NCBI RefSeq assembly: GCF_001548675.1
Contig: NZ_CP010834.1
Coordinates: 186,001 to 250,000, forward strand
Length of the DNA: 64,000 nucleotides
Direction: 5' to 3'
DNA from: Methanobrevibacter sp. YE315
GTDB taxonomy: Archaea; Methanobacteriota; Methanobacteria; Methanobacteriales; Methanobacteriaceae
Positions 1 through 9,062 of this stretch are shown here, piece after piece (the stretch's first letter is position 1; the number at the start of each line of letters is the position of its first letter). The notes under the pieces were generated by a model that searched no databases, was not told the origin of the DNA, and saw nothing but the letters and a program-made list of their open reading frames with translations. The translations under genes and the position numbers were made by a program.

Positions 1-2186
1 AAATGTGTAAGCGGCAAATCAGTTGAATCGTGGCGTATTGTACCGTCCTTGAATGTGAATACTCCATTCTTGGCTCTAAGTATTCCCTTTTCAAGAGGTT
101 CAGGCAATTTTGACTCTGAAATCATACCTATAACCCCTTTCACCTCATCAACCCTTCTTACCTTAACATTGTCGGATGCCTTCTTAAGCATTGAACCGAG
201 AGGAACGGTTTTGGTGGAAGGTTTTCCCATTTCAGTCGGACTGCCGCATTTAGGGCAAAGAGATCCGAATGAGCTGATTCCGCATTCCGGGTTTGTACAT
301 TTTCTTCTGGATATGTCCACTTTGATGCTTCCCTTTTTAGCGGCTGTTGCAACCAGCCTTCTGGCACCTCCATTGTTGCCGATTGGAATCAGTCCGTGAG
401 GCGCAGGTCTCATCAATCTTTCCTTTGACTTTTCAGGTCTGCCTACACGTGTACCGATATAGGCAGGAGCCTTGTTTTTGATTTCAACAGGTGAAACTTC
501 ATTCAGAGCCTCTAAAGTTGTTTTCCTTTCAGGCAATTTTTTGGACAATGTCACCAGAAGCGCATAGGAATGGTCCTTGTCAATGACGATTCTGTTGTCG
601 CGCACAAGGTGGGGAACACCGATGACTTCCAAAATCCTTTTTTGATAGGATAAGTCTAATTTCAATTCTTCACCCGGCTTGTAGCCGGATTTGCATTTTT
701 CAATCAGGTCAATCAATAAGTTCAAATCTTGAATGGTCACGTCGTTATAGCAGTATGTGTATTTTGGATGAAGCGGAATGCCGTATTCTTTTGATAGTTT
801 TAAGGCATCTACTGATGATATGTAATCATGTTCGAGGCTGTCCAAATCCAAATCATTGCTGTTTTCATCAAATTTCTCGCTTCCGGTCAGCAGCTGTATC
901 CACCATTCTTCACACCATCCGGACGGATACAGGTTCTGGTTGTTTCTCAGGAATTCTCCAAACGCAACAAGCATGTCTCCCAGAAACAGTATTTCGACAA
1001 CATCCTTTTTCACTTCACGTGCCTGTTTCACGGAATCAAGAATCAATACATCGCCGTTTTTAAGCTTTACAGTCGGACCTTCAATGGAATCGACAGGAAC
1101 AACACAGTTACCTTTTCCAGGATATTCAATCTTAAGCTGTGTTCCAACGGCCAAAAAGTCAAGTAAAGCCATTGTAGCAGGATGAACGCCCATGGTTGCA
1201 AGGCCGGTATTTCTTGACCTGCCGTACCTTAGTCTGAATCCTCCCTTCTCTGAAGGATATCCTAAAACAGGCCTTCCGCCAATGATATCCTGAATGTATT
1301 TCGGTTCGCTTACAATGTCTGAATCACCGCTGTCATCTCCTGCAGAATCATCTTTTTTGGGTTTGGAATATTCTTCAAGCCAGTCCCAGTCAAGGCCTAG
1401 CTTGTTTGCAATCTTTTTGATTTTTTTGGATTTCTGGATAACCCCTTCAACCATCGCAAGCAATGCTCCTCCACGGATGTTGTTGGTTTCAACACGCTCC
1501 AGGTCCCTGTGGGACACTTCCACCTGGTCGGTTTGCTCTCCGGAAACCTCCACTGGAATGTGTGTTGCTGCAAATCTCACTTCTTCTGGTGTTGGTGAGT
1601 ACTGTAAATTTGTAACTTCGGATTCGTATAGCTCAACTTCTTCAACATACCTTTCGATTTCATCATCAATCGGCTTGAATTCATCGATGCCAATGGCCTG
1701 TCTGATTTTATCTCCCAAAAGCACGGACAATGCTGCAGCTGTACCTCCAGCACTTCTGATGGGCCCTGCAAAGTAAACTGCAATGTATTCTGTCCCGTCA
1801 AAGTTCTTTTTAATCTTTACCTGGGAAATCCCTTCCAAAGGCGCTGCCACAACTCCTTCTGTTAGAATCGCAAGGGCAGTTCTTAAAGCCTGGTCGCATT
1901 TCTGTTCCTGATTCCAGTTTGCCTTTTCGCCGACAAGCTCAAACTCGCCTGATGCGATTTCAGCGGCAATTTCAAATGCAATGGATTCCCTATCCATATC
2001 TGCTTCCAATTTCTTAATTCTTTGAGCCACACCTTCAGGGCCAACAAGCCCCTCTACTCTTTCAGCTAAATCCTTTGCAAGAGGTACTTCGGTTTTTGTT
2101 TCAACATCCAAACCTTTAGACCTTGCTTCATTAGCTATCTCGTATAGGTGATGGGTATCTGCTTCCAATCTATCAAAATAATCCAT
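1..2186 (-). CDS. polC: DNA polymerase D (Pol II) large subunit DP2, 3' end cut by window
   Basis: The reverse strand reads an unbroken frame from ATG at 2186 to the window edge, about 728 residues, beginning MDYFDRLEADTHHLYEIA. It matches the N-terminal half of the large catalytic subunit of archaeal replicative polymerase PolD, including the conserved YFAGPIRSAGGTAAALSVLL region (about residues 140-160) and the GGRPVLGYPSEKGGFRLRYG region. A four-Cys zinc motif (C-x4-C, then C-x2-C) lies near residues 629-649. The family is usually about 1,100 residues, so roughly a third of the protein, including the C-terminal zinc modules, is outside the window. It acts in replication with the small subunit DP1. 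It is transcribed divergently from the acidic coiled-coil gene at 2380. Identification is firm; completeness and any intein in the missing part cannot be judged. Confidence 0.95.
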   Translation of the reverse strand, partial: MDYFDRLEADTHHLYEIANEARSKGLDVETKTEVPLAKDLAERVEGLVGPEGVAQRIKKLEADMDRESIAFEIAAEIASGEFELVGEKANWNQEQKCDQALRTALAILTEGVVAAPLEGISQVKIKKNFDGTEYIAVYFAGPIRSAGGTAAALSVLLGDKIRQAIGIDEFKPIDDEIERYVEEVELYESEVTNLQYSPTPEEVRFAATHIPVEVSGEQTDQVEVSHRDLERVETNNIRGGALLAMVEGVIQKSKKIKKIANKLGLDWDWLEEYSKPKKDDSAGDDSGDSDIVSEPKYIQDIIGGRPVLGYPSEKGGFRLRYGRSRNTGLATMGVHPATMALLDFLAVGTQLKIEYPGKGNCVVPVDSIEGPTVKLKNGDVLILDSVKQAREVKKDVVEILFLGDMLVAFGEFLRNNQNLYPSGWCEEWWIQLLTGSEKFDENSNDLDLDSLEHDYISSVDALKLSKEYGIPLHPKYTYCYNDVTIQDLNLLIDLIEKCKSGYKPGEELKLDLSYQKRILEVIGVPHLVRDNRIVIDKDHSYALLVTLSKKLPERKTTLEALNEVSPVEIKNKAPAYIGTRVGRPEKSKERLMRPAPHGLIPIGNNGGARRLVATAAKKGSIKVDISRRKCTNPECGISSFGSLCPKCGSPTEMGKPSTKTVPLGSMLKKASDNVKVRRVDEVKGVIGMISESKLPEPLEKGILRAKNGVFTFKDGTIRHDSTDLPLTH

Positions 2187-2379
2187 GGTTATCGCCACAA
2201 GTTACAAAATTAATTTAGCATATAATCTATTGACCTTCATAATATTAATAATATTTGTAATTTTCAAAATCAATGTTGCAGCGCCTATTCAATAATACTT
2301 AAATATTCTAAAATTCAAATTCATTATTTGTATATCGTAGTTGAATTTTAAATTATTATTGCTATTTTTGGTGATATTA

Positions 2380-3507
2380 ATGTCAGATGAAAAACCAATG
2401 AATGCCATGTATGGCCAAAAAGTTAAATTAGATTTAGATAAAATTAAAAGTCGTTCTAAAACTGAAGAAGAAACTGTTGAAACTGAAGTAGTTGAAGAAC
2501 CTGTCGTAAATGAGGTTGTTGAGGAACCTGCTGAAGAGGCTGTTGAAGCTGAAGTGGTCGAAGAGGTCGCCGAAGAAGAGACTGCTGAAGAGGTTGAAGA
2601 GGAAGCTGTTGAAGAGGCTGAAGTAGAAGTGGTTGAAGAGCCTGTTGCTGAGGAACCTGCTGAAGAGCCTGCTGTTGAAGAGGCTGAAGTAGAAGTGGTT
2701 GAAGAGCCTGTTGCTGAGGAACCTGCTGAAGAGGTCGTCGAAAAAACAGCTGAAGAAAAACCTAAAGACAAATCCTCAAAAAGCAATGATTCAAAAATTT
2801 TAGATGATTTAAAAGCAAAATTAATCGAAAGAGAAAAGAAATTATCTAATCAATCTAGTGAACTTAATTATCTAACCAACAAAGTCATTCCTAAACTCAA
2901 AAAGGAAAATGCCGAGTTAAAGCAGCTTAAAAGGGAATTGACTGATGCGTTAGAAAAAAGTACTAGAAAATACTTTGATCAGCTTGACATTAATGCGGAT
3001 TTAAGTAATCAGATTGGTAAATTAGGTGCAGAAGGTGCAGTTAATAAGGTAAGAGCTGATAAGCTTGAAAATGAAATAGGTTCCATTAAGGAAAAGCTTG
3101 AATCTCAAATTAATGAATACAAGGAAAAATTGGCTTCAATCAACATTGAAGACGTTAAAAACGAGAATCAACAACTAACTGATGAAGTCAACGATTTGAA
3201 AGACAAGTTATCTAGTGCTAGAAAAGAAAACATAAGTATTTCTGAAGAGCTCGACAAGCTAAGAGCAGAAATAATCGATCTCGGTAACTACAAGGATGAA
3301 GTTGACAGCCAAAACAAAAAAGAAATTGAAAGCTATAAAAGCGAAATTTCTTCCCTTACAACTCAACTCAAACTTAAAGAAAGTAGTTACGACAAATTGT
3401 CTAATGATTCCAAAAGTACAATTTCCAAATTAAACAACGAAATCAAGCAACTTGAAGAAGCATTAGAAAAAGAATCCAATAAAGGACTATTCAATAGATT
3501 TAAATAG
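2380..3507 (+). CDS. acidic-repeat coiled-coil protein of unknown function
   Basis: I do not recognise a named family. The start is taken at ATG 2380 because GGTGAT lies just upstream; an in-frame ATG at 2341 would add hydrophobic residues of leader sequence. The 375-residue product has a short N-terminus (MSDEKPMNAMYGQKVKLDLD), then about 100 residues made almost only of Glu, Val, Ala and Pro, then a Lys/Ser linker. From about residue 140 to the end it is a long heptad-rich coiled coil with no membrane segment. The acidic part contains an exact 63-bp duplication (2605-2667 and 2671-2733). The same plan, acidic repeats followed by coiled coil, recurs in the SerB fusion at 54281. A TATA-like element (TTAAATAT) lies near 2299. 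A structural or scaffold role is possible but not shown. Confidence 0.75.
   Translation: MSDEKPMNAMYGQKVKLDLDKIKSRSKTEEETVETEVVEEPVVNEVVEEPAEEAVEAEVVEEVAEEETAEEVEEEAVEEAEVEVVEEPVAEEPAEEPAVEEAEVEVVEEPVAEEPAEEVVEKTAEEKPKDKSSKSNDSKILDDLKAKLIEREKKLSNQSSELNYLTNKVIPKLKKENAELKQLKRELTDALEKSTRKYFDQLDINADLSNQIGKLGAEGAVNKVRADKLENEIGSIKEKLESQINEYKEKLASINIEDVKNENQQLTDEVNDLKDKLSSARKENISISEELDKLRAEIIDLGNYKDEVDSQNKKEIESYKSEISSLTTQLKLKESSYDKLSNDSKSTISKLNNEIKQLEEALEKESNKGLFNRFK
2605..2733 (+). repeat. tandem duplication inside the acidic coiled-coil gene
   Basis: Two identical 63-bp units (2605-2667 and 2671-2733) are separated by one CCT codon, giving a 66-bp period. They encode the repeated peptide AVEEAEVEVVEEPVAEEPAEE. 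Absolute nucleotide identity suggests recent slippage or unequal exchange, so copy number may vary between strains. Confidence 0.9.
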
Positions 3508-3543
3508 ATGATTAAATTCATCTAAAATCTATCTTTTTTTAAC

Positions 3544-4014
3544 ATGACATCTGATAATTTTTTCATGCAGGAAGCTATTAGGGAAGCGGAAAAATCCTTA
3601 AAGGAAGGTGGCCTTCCAATCGGGGCCGTTTTAGTTAAAGATGGTGAAATAATATCCAGAGGTCATAACCGTTTAATTCAAAATGATTCTGCTGTTTTGC
3701 ATGCTGAAATCGATGCAATTGAAAACGCAGGACGCCTGAACTATGAAGATTATATCAAATGCACACTTTATACAACCTTATCTCCATGCCCGATGTGTTC
3801 GGGAGCTGTAATCTTATACAATATCCCTCGTGTTGTAATAGGTGAAAATACAACATTGATGGGAGCGGAAAACCTGCTCAAATGCAACGATGTCGAAGTT
3901 GTTGTTTTGAATGACATTAGGTGCAGGGATCTGTTTTTAGAATTCGTTTGCAATAACTCTGAAATTTGGGACTGCGAACTTGAAAAAGTCGGAAACACAA
4001 CTGAGGTCAAATAA
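3544..4014 (+). CDS. cytosine deaminase, yeast Fcy1-like
   Basis: This 156-residue zinc deaminase has the HAE motif (LHAEIDAIENAGRL, about residues 57-70) and the PCxxC motif (TTLSPCPMCSGAVI, about 78-91), which supply the His/Cys zinc ligands and the catalytic Glu. GGLPIGAVLV near the N-terminus and the C-terminal DIRCRDLFLEF...IWDCELE segment resemble fungal cytosine deaminase more than tRNA adenosine deaminase TadA, which ends differently. The expected reaction is cytosine to uracil plus ammonia in pyrimidine salvage. It overlaps the next gene by one base (TAATG), so the two are probably co-translated. A guanine or other nucleobase deaminase remains possible; the family is certain and the substrate likely. 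Confidence 0.85.
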   Translation: MTSDNFFMQEAIREAEKSLKEGGLPIGAVLVKDGEIISRGHNRLIQNDSAVLHAEIDAIENAGRLNYEDYIKCTLYTTLSPCPMCSGAVILYNIPRVVIGENTTLMGAENLLKCNDVEVVVLNDIRCRDLFLEFVCNNSEIWDCELEKVGNTTEVK

Positions 4015-4400
4015 TGGAAATCATAGTAACTGATGAAAGAGATGAAAGATTCATTAAATTTTGCGATTCATTCGGATGCTTTTTAGAAGAGCCGCAGGTG
4101 GTATTGCTGCTAACAAGCTTCGGCAAGACTGTAGGATGCACAAGCTTTAAAGTCTATGACAGCGATTCGGCTGAAATCACTACACTATTTTTAAATTCCT
4201 ATGATGATCGTGAAAGAATAGCTTACAAATTAATCAGGCAGCTGGAAAAGATAGCCATTGAGTACGATTTCAAAAGCATCATCGTTAATTTCGACAGTGA
4301 AGAGGATATTCTAATAGGCATCTTTGAAAAATTGGACTATGTAAAAGTTGATGGTGCCGGTGAGGTCCAGTACAAAAAAGAGTTCAAAACCTTGTTTTAA
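4014..4400 (+). CDS. GNAT-like N-acetyltransferase domain protein
   Basis: This 128-residue protein has the alpha/beta layout of the GNAT fold: a central strand (QVVLLLTSFGKTVGCTSFKVYD), an acidic beta strand (AEITTLFLNSYDDRERIAYKLI) in the position of the acetyl-CoA-binding motif, then a helix and IIVNFDSEEDILIGIFEKLDY, typical of the C-terminal half. The acetyl-CoA loop is poorly conserved (DDRERIAYKL rather than RGxGxG), so activity is uncertain. Its start codon overlaps the stop of the deaminase gene, forming a two-gene unit that converges on lysS. No substrate can be proposed. Confidence 0.6.
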   Translation: MEIIVTDERDERFIKFCDSFGCFLEEPQVVLLLTSFGKTVGCTSFKVYDSDSAEITTLFLNSYDDRERIAYKLIRQLEKIAIEYDFKSIIVNFDSEEDILIGIFEKLDYVKVDGAGEVQYKKEFKTLF

Positions 4401-4420
4401 AAAAAGAAAAATTTAAAAGA

Positions 4421-6004
4421 TTAAGCTTCTTGTCTTAATCTTTTTACAACGAAATCCTTATCTAAGCTTAATAGGAATGATGCTGCTCTTGGACCTTGTT
4501 TTTGACCAAGAATCATTTTATAAATAGCTTGGAAACCTTTTTGAGGTTTTAATCCTTGAGCTTCTAGGAGTTCATACATTGCATCGTGCAATTCGGTTGC
4601 GTCTGTAAATTCATTGTTTTCCATCAAATCAGCCAAATCAGATAGGAATTTTGTTTGCTCATCAGTCAATGGCAATTTTGGAATGCTTTTTTCCTGCACT
4701 TGGAATTTCACGAATTTAGGCGCATAGGTATCCAACCAGTAAATTACATTGTCAACCCTTTCACGGTATTGGGATAATTCCAGTTCGGTCAAGTCGCCAA
4801 ATTCTTTATCCTTAAAGCTTTCAGTTAATTGTGAGTTTTTCTTTAGGATTTCAAAGATTTTTTCAAGGTCGTCTCCTGCAATCTGGTATGCATTGACCAG
4901 GAATCTGAATGGCGGTCTGAAAGGTAAAGGCTGACCTTCATGAATTTGAGCGATTTCATAGATTTCCTTGAATTTTTTGCCTTCTTTTTCTGATGGAGCT
5001 TCTTCTTCATCATAGAATACTTTTTCAACAGTGTCAAATTGGTCAATAAAGTCTAAGAAAGGCATTTTTGGTGAGAAATCTTTCGCTTTCATTGGTTTTG
5101 ATCTGAACAGGTAATAGTTAAGACTTTCTGCAGGTCCGATTTTCAACCATTCGTCAGGAGCAAAGAACACTCCATGGGATTTACTCATCGCTTCACCGTC
5201 AAGAGTAATCCATTCGTATGGCACAGGGAAAGGTGCAGGGTAGTCGAAAATCTTTTCAGATATTACGCTACTTACATCGTATGATCCGCCACTGGCCGCA
5301 TGATCTTTTCCGAATGGTTCACAGGTGGTTCCGAAGATTTTCCATCTTGCTGCCCATTCCACTCTCCAGGTGAGCTTACCGTTTCCAGATTTAATGTCCA
5401 TTTCACCTTCGTGGCCACATTCACATCTGTATTTGATGATGTCTCCGTCAAAATCGTAGGCGTAGGTAGTATTTACTCTTCCACATTCATCACAAATCGG
5501 ATTGTATGGCAACCAATCGTCAGCCAAAGGTTCTCTTCTGTATTCGTTGAATATTTCCTTGATTTCCTCAACATTTTCAAGGGAAGTTCTGATGTAATCG
5601 TTATAATCTCCGTTTTTGTACATTTCAAAACCGGATTTGGCTTCCATTTCAATTCCATAATCGTCCATCACGCTTAATAATGGTTTTTCGAAGTGTTCTA
5701 CGAAGTTTGCGCAGCATCCGTCAGGACATGGAATCATTGAATATGGCATACCTAAGTATTTGTCGTAATCTTCAGGTAAAGGATATGGGACTTTTCTTAA
5801 GGGGTCGTGGTCATCTGCAATCCAGATGGTTTTTGCTTGCTTTCCCATTTCCCTTAATTTCTTTCCAATCGCGTTAGCAATAAATATGTCGCATGAGTTT
5901 CCAATATGAATAGAACCTGAAATTGAGGTTCCGCTTGCAATAATGTGCTCTTCTACATCTCTTTTTGCTAGTTCAATAGCTACATTTTCAATCCAATGTG
6001 TCAT
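4421..6004 (-). CDS. lysS: lysyl-tRNA synthetase, class I
   Basis: This 527-residue protein is a class I LysRS, the form used by many archaea in place of the class II enzyme. The HIGH-type signature is SGSIHIGNS (about residues 26-34) and the KMSKS-type signature is GEAMSKSHG (about 271-279). A zinc module with C-x2-C pairs lies between them (CDECGRV...CECGHEG, near residue 170-200). It charges tRNA-Lys in the cytoplasm. The ATG at 6004 is preceded by GGTGAAT. It is convergent with the deaminase/GNAT pair, with only 20 bases between the stops. Length is normal for the family. Confidence 0.97.
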   Translation of the reverse strand: MTHWIENVAIELAKRDVEEHIIASGTSISGSIHIGNSCDIFIANAIGKKLREMGKQAKTIWIADDHDPLRKVPYPLPEDYDKYLGMPYSMIPCPDGCCANFVEHFEKPLLSVMDDYGIEMEAKSGFEMYKNGDYNDYIRTSLENVEEIKEIFNEYRREPLADDWLPYNPICDECGRVNTTYAYDFDGDIIKYRCECGHEGEMDIKSGNGKLTWRVEWAARWKIFGTTCEPFGKDHAASGGSYDVSSVISEKIFDYPAPFPVPYEWITLDGEAMSKSHGVFFAPDEWLKIGPAESLNYYLFRSKPMKAKDFSPKMPFLDFIDQFDTVEKVFYDEEEAPSEKEGKKFKEIYEIAQIHEGQPLPFRPPFRFLVNAYQIAGDDLEKIFEILKKNSQLTESFKDKEFGDLTELELSQYRERVDNVIYWLDTYAPKFVKFQVQEKSIPKLPLTDEQTKFLSDLADLMENNEFTDATELHDAMYELLEAQGLKPQKGFQAIYKMILGQKQGPRAASFLLSLDKDFVVKRLRQEA

Positions 6005-6084
6005 TTATATTCACCGTTTTAATAAAAAAATTATCGTAAAATAAGTTATACTAATTAATATTTCTAATTATTAATATAAAAATA

Positions 6085-6747
6085 TTAAGTACAAGATTGG
6101 AATTCCATGATTTCCAGAAATGAAGTGTCATGGCAGACAATCTTTTCAAGCATTTCGGCATCTGCTGTGATGAAAATCAAATCCCCATGTTTGAGTCCGC
6201 AATCATGGGCATCGGCAATGATTTTGCAGTCAGGTGAATGAACTCCCCATTCATACAATTGTTTTGCATAATCCAGATATTTCAGATAATTGTCTAAGCC
6301 ACAATTGTGGAGAATTAAGTGATTATTTAAATCTTTGTCTCTTTTTAAGTACATTTTTTTAAAATTTCGGTTAAAATTTCTAAATTTTAAATAAATTATT
6401 TCAGATATTCCCTCGTGCCCTACACAGTTGCTCCAAAAATATTCCAATATTTTTCGTTTTTTAATATCATCTAAATTACATATTTTAGTTCTTTTAAGAA
6501 TATCTTTTTCAAAAATATAATAACTAGAAAAATCTTTTTCATTGCTTTTTAGGATGTTTAAAGTGATTTTTAAAAAAATATTTATATCATCTAGAATATC
6601 ATCTAATTTTGCTGTATACTCGTCCTGAACTAGATTAGACCAAAATATGTTAGAATTGGAGTTGATAAATTTATTTGAAGCCTCATGCCATTTGTCATGG
6701 ATTACTGTATATCCCACAGCCATATTTGTGTCTATAAAGAAAGGCAT
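6085..6747 (-). CDS. PIN-domain protein, putative ribonuclease/toxin
   Basis: The 220-residue product opens with MPFFIDTNMAVGY, the first strand and Asp of a PIN nuclease (D6). It ends with PDCKIIADAHDCGLKHGDLI then FITADAEML, the usual last acidic cluster (D179, D196); E43 in VQDEYTAKL is a candidate for the second metal ligand. A helical insert of about 100 residues separates the two halves, making it longer than a typical VapC of about 130. The start ATG at 6747 follows AGGGATTG and lies five bases after the stop of the upstream partner at 6752, so the two form one unit. Expected activity is Mg-dependent RNA cleavage. The low-GC, Asn/Lys-rich composition compared with neighbours suggests an accessory gene. 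Confidence 0.65.
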   Translation of the reverse strand: MPFFIDTNMAVGYTVIHDKWHEASNKFINSNSNIFWSNLVQDEYTAKLDDILDDINIFLKITLNILKSNEKDFSSYYIFEKDILKRTKICNLDDIKKRKILEYFWSNCVGHEGISEIIYLKFRNFNRNFKKMYLKRDKDLNNHLILHNCGLDNYLKYLDYAKQLYEWGVHSPDCKIIADAHDCGLKHGDLIFITADAEMLEKIVCHDTSFLEIMEFQSCT

Positions 6748-6751
6748 GTTT

Positions 6752-7279
6752 TCAATCCCTTAAACTTTTTGCGAATTCATACATTTGTTTTTCATCAAAA
6801 TCATCACTATATTCATAGATATTCCAATAAAATTCGCGCCTATACTCATGATATTTTTCTTTAAAATTATCTTGTATTATTGTATATTCATCAGAATTAA
6901 CATTCTGGGGGGAATTGTAATATTTTATATTTGTTTTGAATATTTCCATAAAGAATTCTAGTAGTTCAAGAGCAAAATTACAGTATCCAAATGTCGAATC
7001 AATTGAATTTGCTTGGATAATGTATAGAATATAATCTGAAATTGAAATGAAATAATTTAACTCGGAATATAATTTTAATTCTTTTAATTTGAATGAGATG
7101 TCATCAAATTTCTGATCTAATTCATTATATAACTTAAAATTTGGTTTTTTGTTAATAATTTTATCATGTTCTTTTTTAACAAATGTTTTAAGTTTTTCAA
7201 ATCCTTCTTCTATCATTTCCTTGATTTTAGTTAGGATTTCTGGGTCATAAACAATGGAAAGGTCTTTATCAACGTTCAT
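6752..7279 (-). CDS. hypothetical helical protein, partner of PIN-domain gene
   Basis: I do not recognise this 175-residue protein. ATG 7279 is preferred over the in-frame GTG at 7288 because that GTG is part of the ribosome-binding site GGTGAAT. The sequence is almost entirely charged amphipathic helix, with a Lys-rich N-terminal third and several Phe/Tyr-rich helices after it. It shows no DNA-binding motif, signal peptide or membrane segment. It is the first gene of a two-gene unit with the PIN protein, and its stop overlaps the ribosome-binding site of that gene, an arrangement typical of antitoxin-toxin pairs. An antitoxin role is inference from position only. Confidence 0.5.
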   Translation of the reverse strand: MNVDKDLSIVYDPEILTKIKEMIEEGFEKLKTFVKKEHDKIINKKPNFKLYNELDQKFDDISFKLKELKLYSELNYFISISDYILYIIQANSIDSTFGYCNFALELLEFFMEIFKTNIKYYNSPQNVNSDEYTIIQDNFKEKYHEYRREFYWNIYEYSDDFDEKQMYEFAKSLRD

Positions 7280-7513
7280 ATTATTCACCTTGTATGGTTG
7301 GTTATTAATATGAATTTAATTGTATATAAATATTTTCTAAAATAAACGATTATTGGCCCATTAATTTCTAAATAAGATTATTTTAATGCTTATTTATAAA
7401 ATTGAAGTAATTTTATAATATTGTTGTGAAATTGAAAAATTTTATTGAGTTATTCAATATCAATGTAGAATAGATTGATTAAAAAAGAAAAAAAGAAAAA
7501 TAGATTTAAGAAT

Positions 7514-8812
7514 CTATTTAATTAAGTCAGAATCGGATTGGTCTAACCATTCGTTAACGATTTTTACCGCACAGAAGTTACCACACATGGTACAGGTGTC
7601 TTCTTCTTCAGGAGGTCTTTGATCCCTTTTGGCACGTGCAGCTTCAGGGAACATTGCACATTCATATTGTGCTTCCCAATCGAGTTTTTTACGTGCTTCA
7701 GCCATAGCCAAATCTTGTGAACCATCGATTTGTCCGCTAGCCAAGTCTCCAGCATAAGCTCCGATTTTGGTTGCTATTACTCCTTCCCTTACATCGTCAG
7801 GGTTTGGAAGAGCCAAGTGTTCGGCAGGAGTTACATAACAGATGAAGTCTGCTCCAGCTTTTGCGGAGGATGCTGCACCGATTGCAGATACGATGTGGTC
7901 GTAACCAGGTGCTACATCACATACAATAGGTCCTAACATGTAGAATGGGGCGTTTGAACACATTTTCTTTTGAATCATCACGTTTGTTGGAATTTCATTA
8001 ATTGGAATGTGTCCTGGTCCTTCAATCATACATTGCACTCCAAATTCACGGGATCTGTCGATTAATTCCCCTAAAATGATCAATTCTTGTATTTGTGCCC
8101 TGTCGGTTGAATCAGCAATGGACCCTGCTCTCATACCGTTTGCAAGTGAAAGCACAACATCATGCTCTTTAGCTATTTCCAATACATAATCGAAGTTTTC
8201 GTATAATGGATTTTCCTTTTCATTTTCAACAATCCATCCGGACATGAATGATCCTCCACGGGATACGAGTCCGGTTACACGGCCTTGCCTTTTGAGTCTG
8301 GTCAAGGTTTCGATGTTGATACTACTGTGAACAGCCATGAAGTCAATACCATCTTTTGCTTGCTTTTCGATGGTGTTGAATAAATCATCTTCATCCATGT
8401 AAATTACAGAACCGTCACGTCTAATGCTTTCAATAGCCGCTTGATAAACAGGTACGGAACCCACTGGTAAAGGAGACATGTCAAGCACTCTATTTCTTAT
8501 TACGTCTAAGTCTCCACCAATACTTAATTCCATCAAACAGTCTGCACCGTTATCAATAGCAATTTGAGCTTTTAAAACTTCTTCATCAAAATTAACGATG
8601 TCTGTTGAGGTTCCAACAGTTGCATTTACTTTAGTTCTTAATCCCGCACCAATACCTGATGCTTCAATATCTCTATTCACGTTGCTTGGTATTACAATGG
8701 TACCTTCAGCTACAGATCTTAAGATAAAATCTTCTGAAACATTTTCTATTTCTGCAACGTGTTTCATTTCATCGGTTAAAATTCCCTTTTTCGCATCACT
8801 AATTTGTGTCAT
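7514..8812 (-). CDS. thiC: phosphomethylpyrimidine synthase ThiC
   Basis: This 432-residue radical-SAM enzyme converts aminoimidazole ribotide to hydroxymethylpyrimidine phosphate in thiamine synthesis. Family signatures include [42 protein letters not shown] and [15 protein letters not shown]. The C-terminal C-x2-C-x4-C cluster-binding motif ([12 protein letters not shown], about residues 405-416) is present. The start is set at ATG 8812, since the upstream in-frame GTG is the GTGAT ribosome-binding site. I looked upstream for a TPP riboswitch and saw no CUGAGA-type core. It stands alone, between the PIN pair and a PfkB kinase. Confidence 0.95.
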   Translation of the reverse strand: MTQISDAKKGILTDEMKHVAEIENVSEDFILRSVAEGTIVIPSNVNRDIEASGIGAGLRTKVNATVGTSTDIVNFDEEVLKAQIAIDNGADCLMELSIGGDLDVIRNRVLDMSPLPVGSVPVYQAAIESIRRDGSVIYMDEDDLFNTIEKQAKDGIDFMAVHSSINIETLTRLKRQGRVTGLVSRGGSFMSGWIVENEKENPLYENFDYVLEIAKEHDVVLSLANGMRAGSIADSTDRAQIQELIILGELIDRSREFGVQCMIEGPGHIPINEIPTNVMIQKKMCSNAPFYMLGPIVCDVAPGYDHIVSAIGAASSAKAGADFICYVTPAEHLALPNPDDVREGVIATKIGAYAGDLASGQIDGSQDLAMAEARKKLDWEAQYECAMFPEAARAKRDQRPPEEEDTCTMCGNFCAVKIVNEWLDQSDSDLIK

Positions 8813-9062
8813 ATTTATCACGTCATAGTCAAATTAGATTTAAAACAGTCAAATTTATTTTATAATAATCTCATATTTAGTTGATATTGTGTTATATTAT
8901 TTTATTACTATTTAAATTAGTAGGATTTATTTTAATTCCAAATTAATTGATATGAATAAATTGATTTTTAAAAAAATAGTCATTTGGTTTCAGTAAATTG
9001 AAATTAAAGCAATATTGATAAAAATAAAGTTAACTTTAAAAAAATTTAAAAAAAGAATAGAT

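Noticed and set aside
2289-2786. Reverse-strand ORF rich in Ser/Thr/Ala opposite the acidic coiled-coil gene
   Set aside because: It is the mirror of Glu/Val/Ala repeats (GAA/GTT codons read backwards); no ribosome-binding site or domain, and its end runs into the promoter region.
8813-9062. TPP riboswitch upstream of thiC
   Set aside because: No CUGAGA core or paired stems seen; upstream sequence is AT-rich and short before the ATG.
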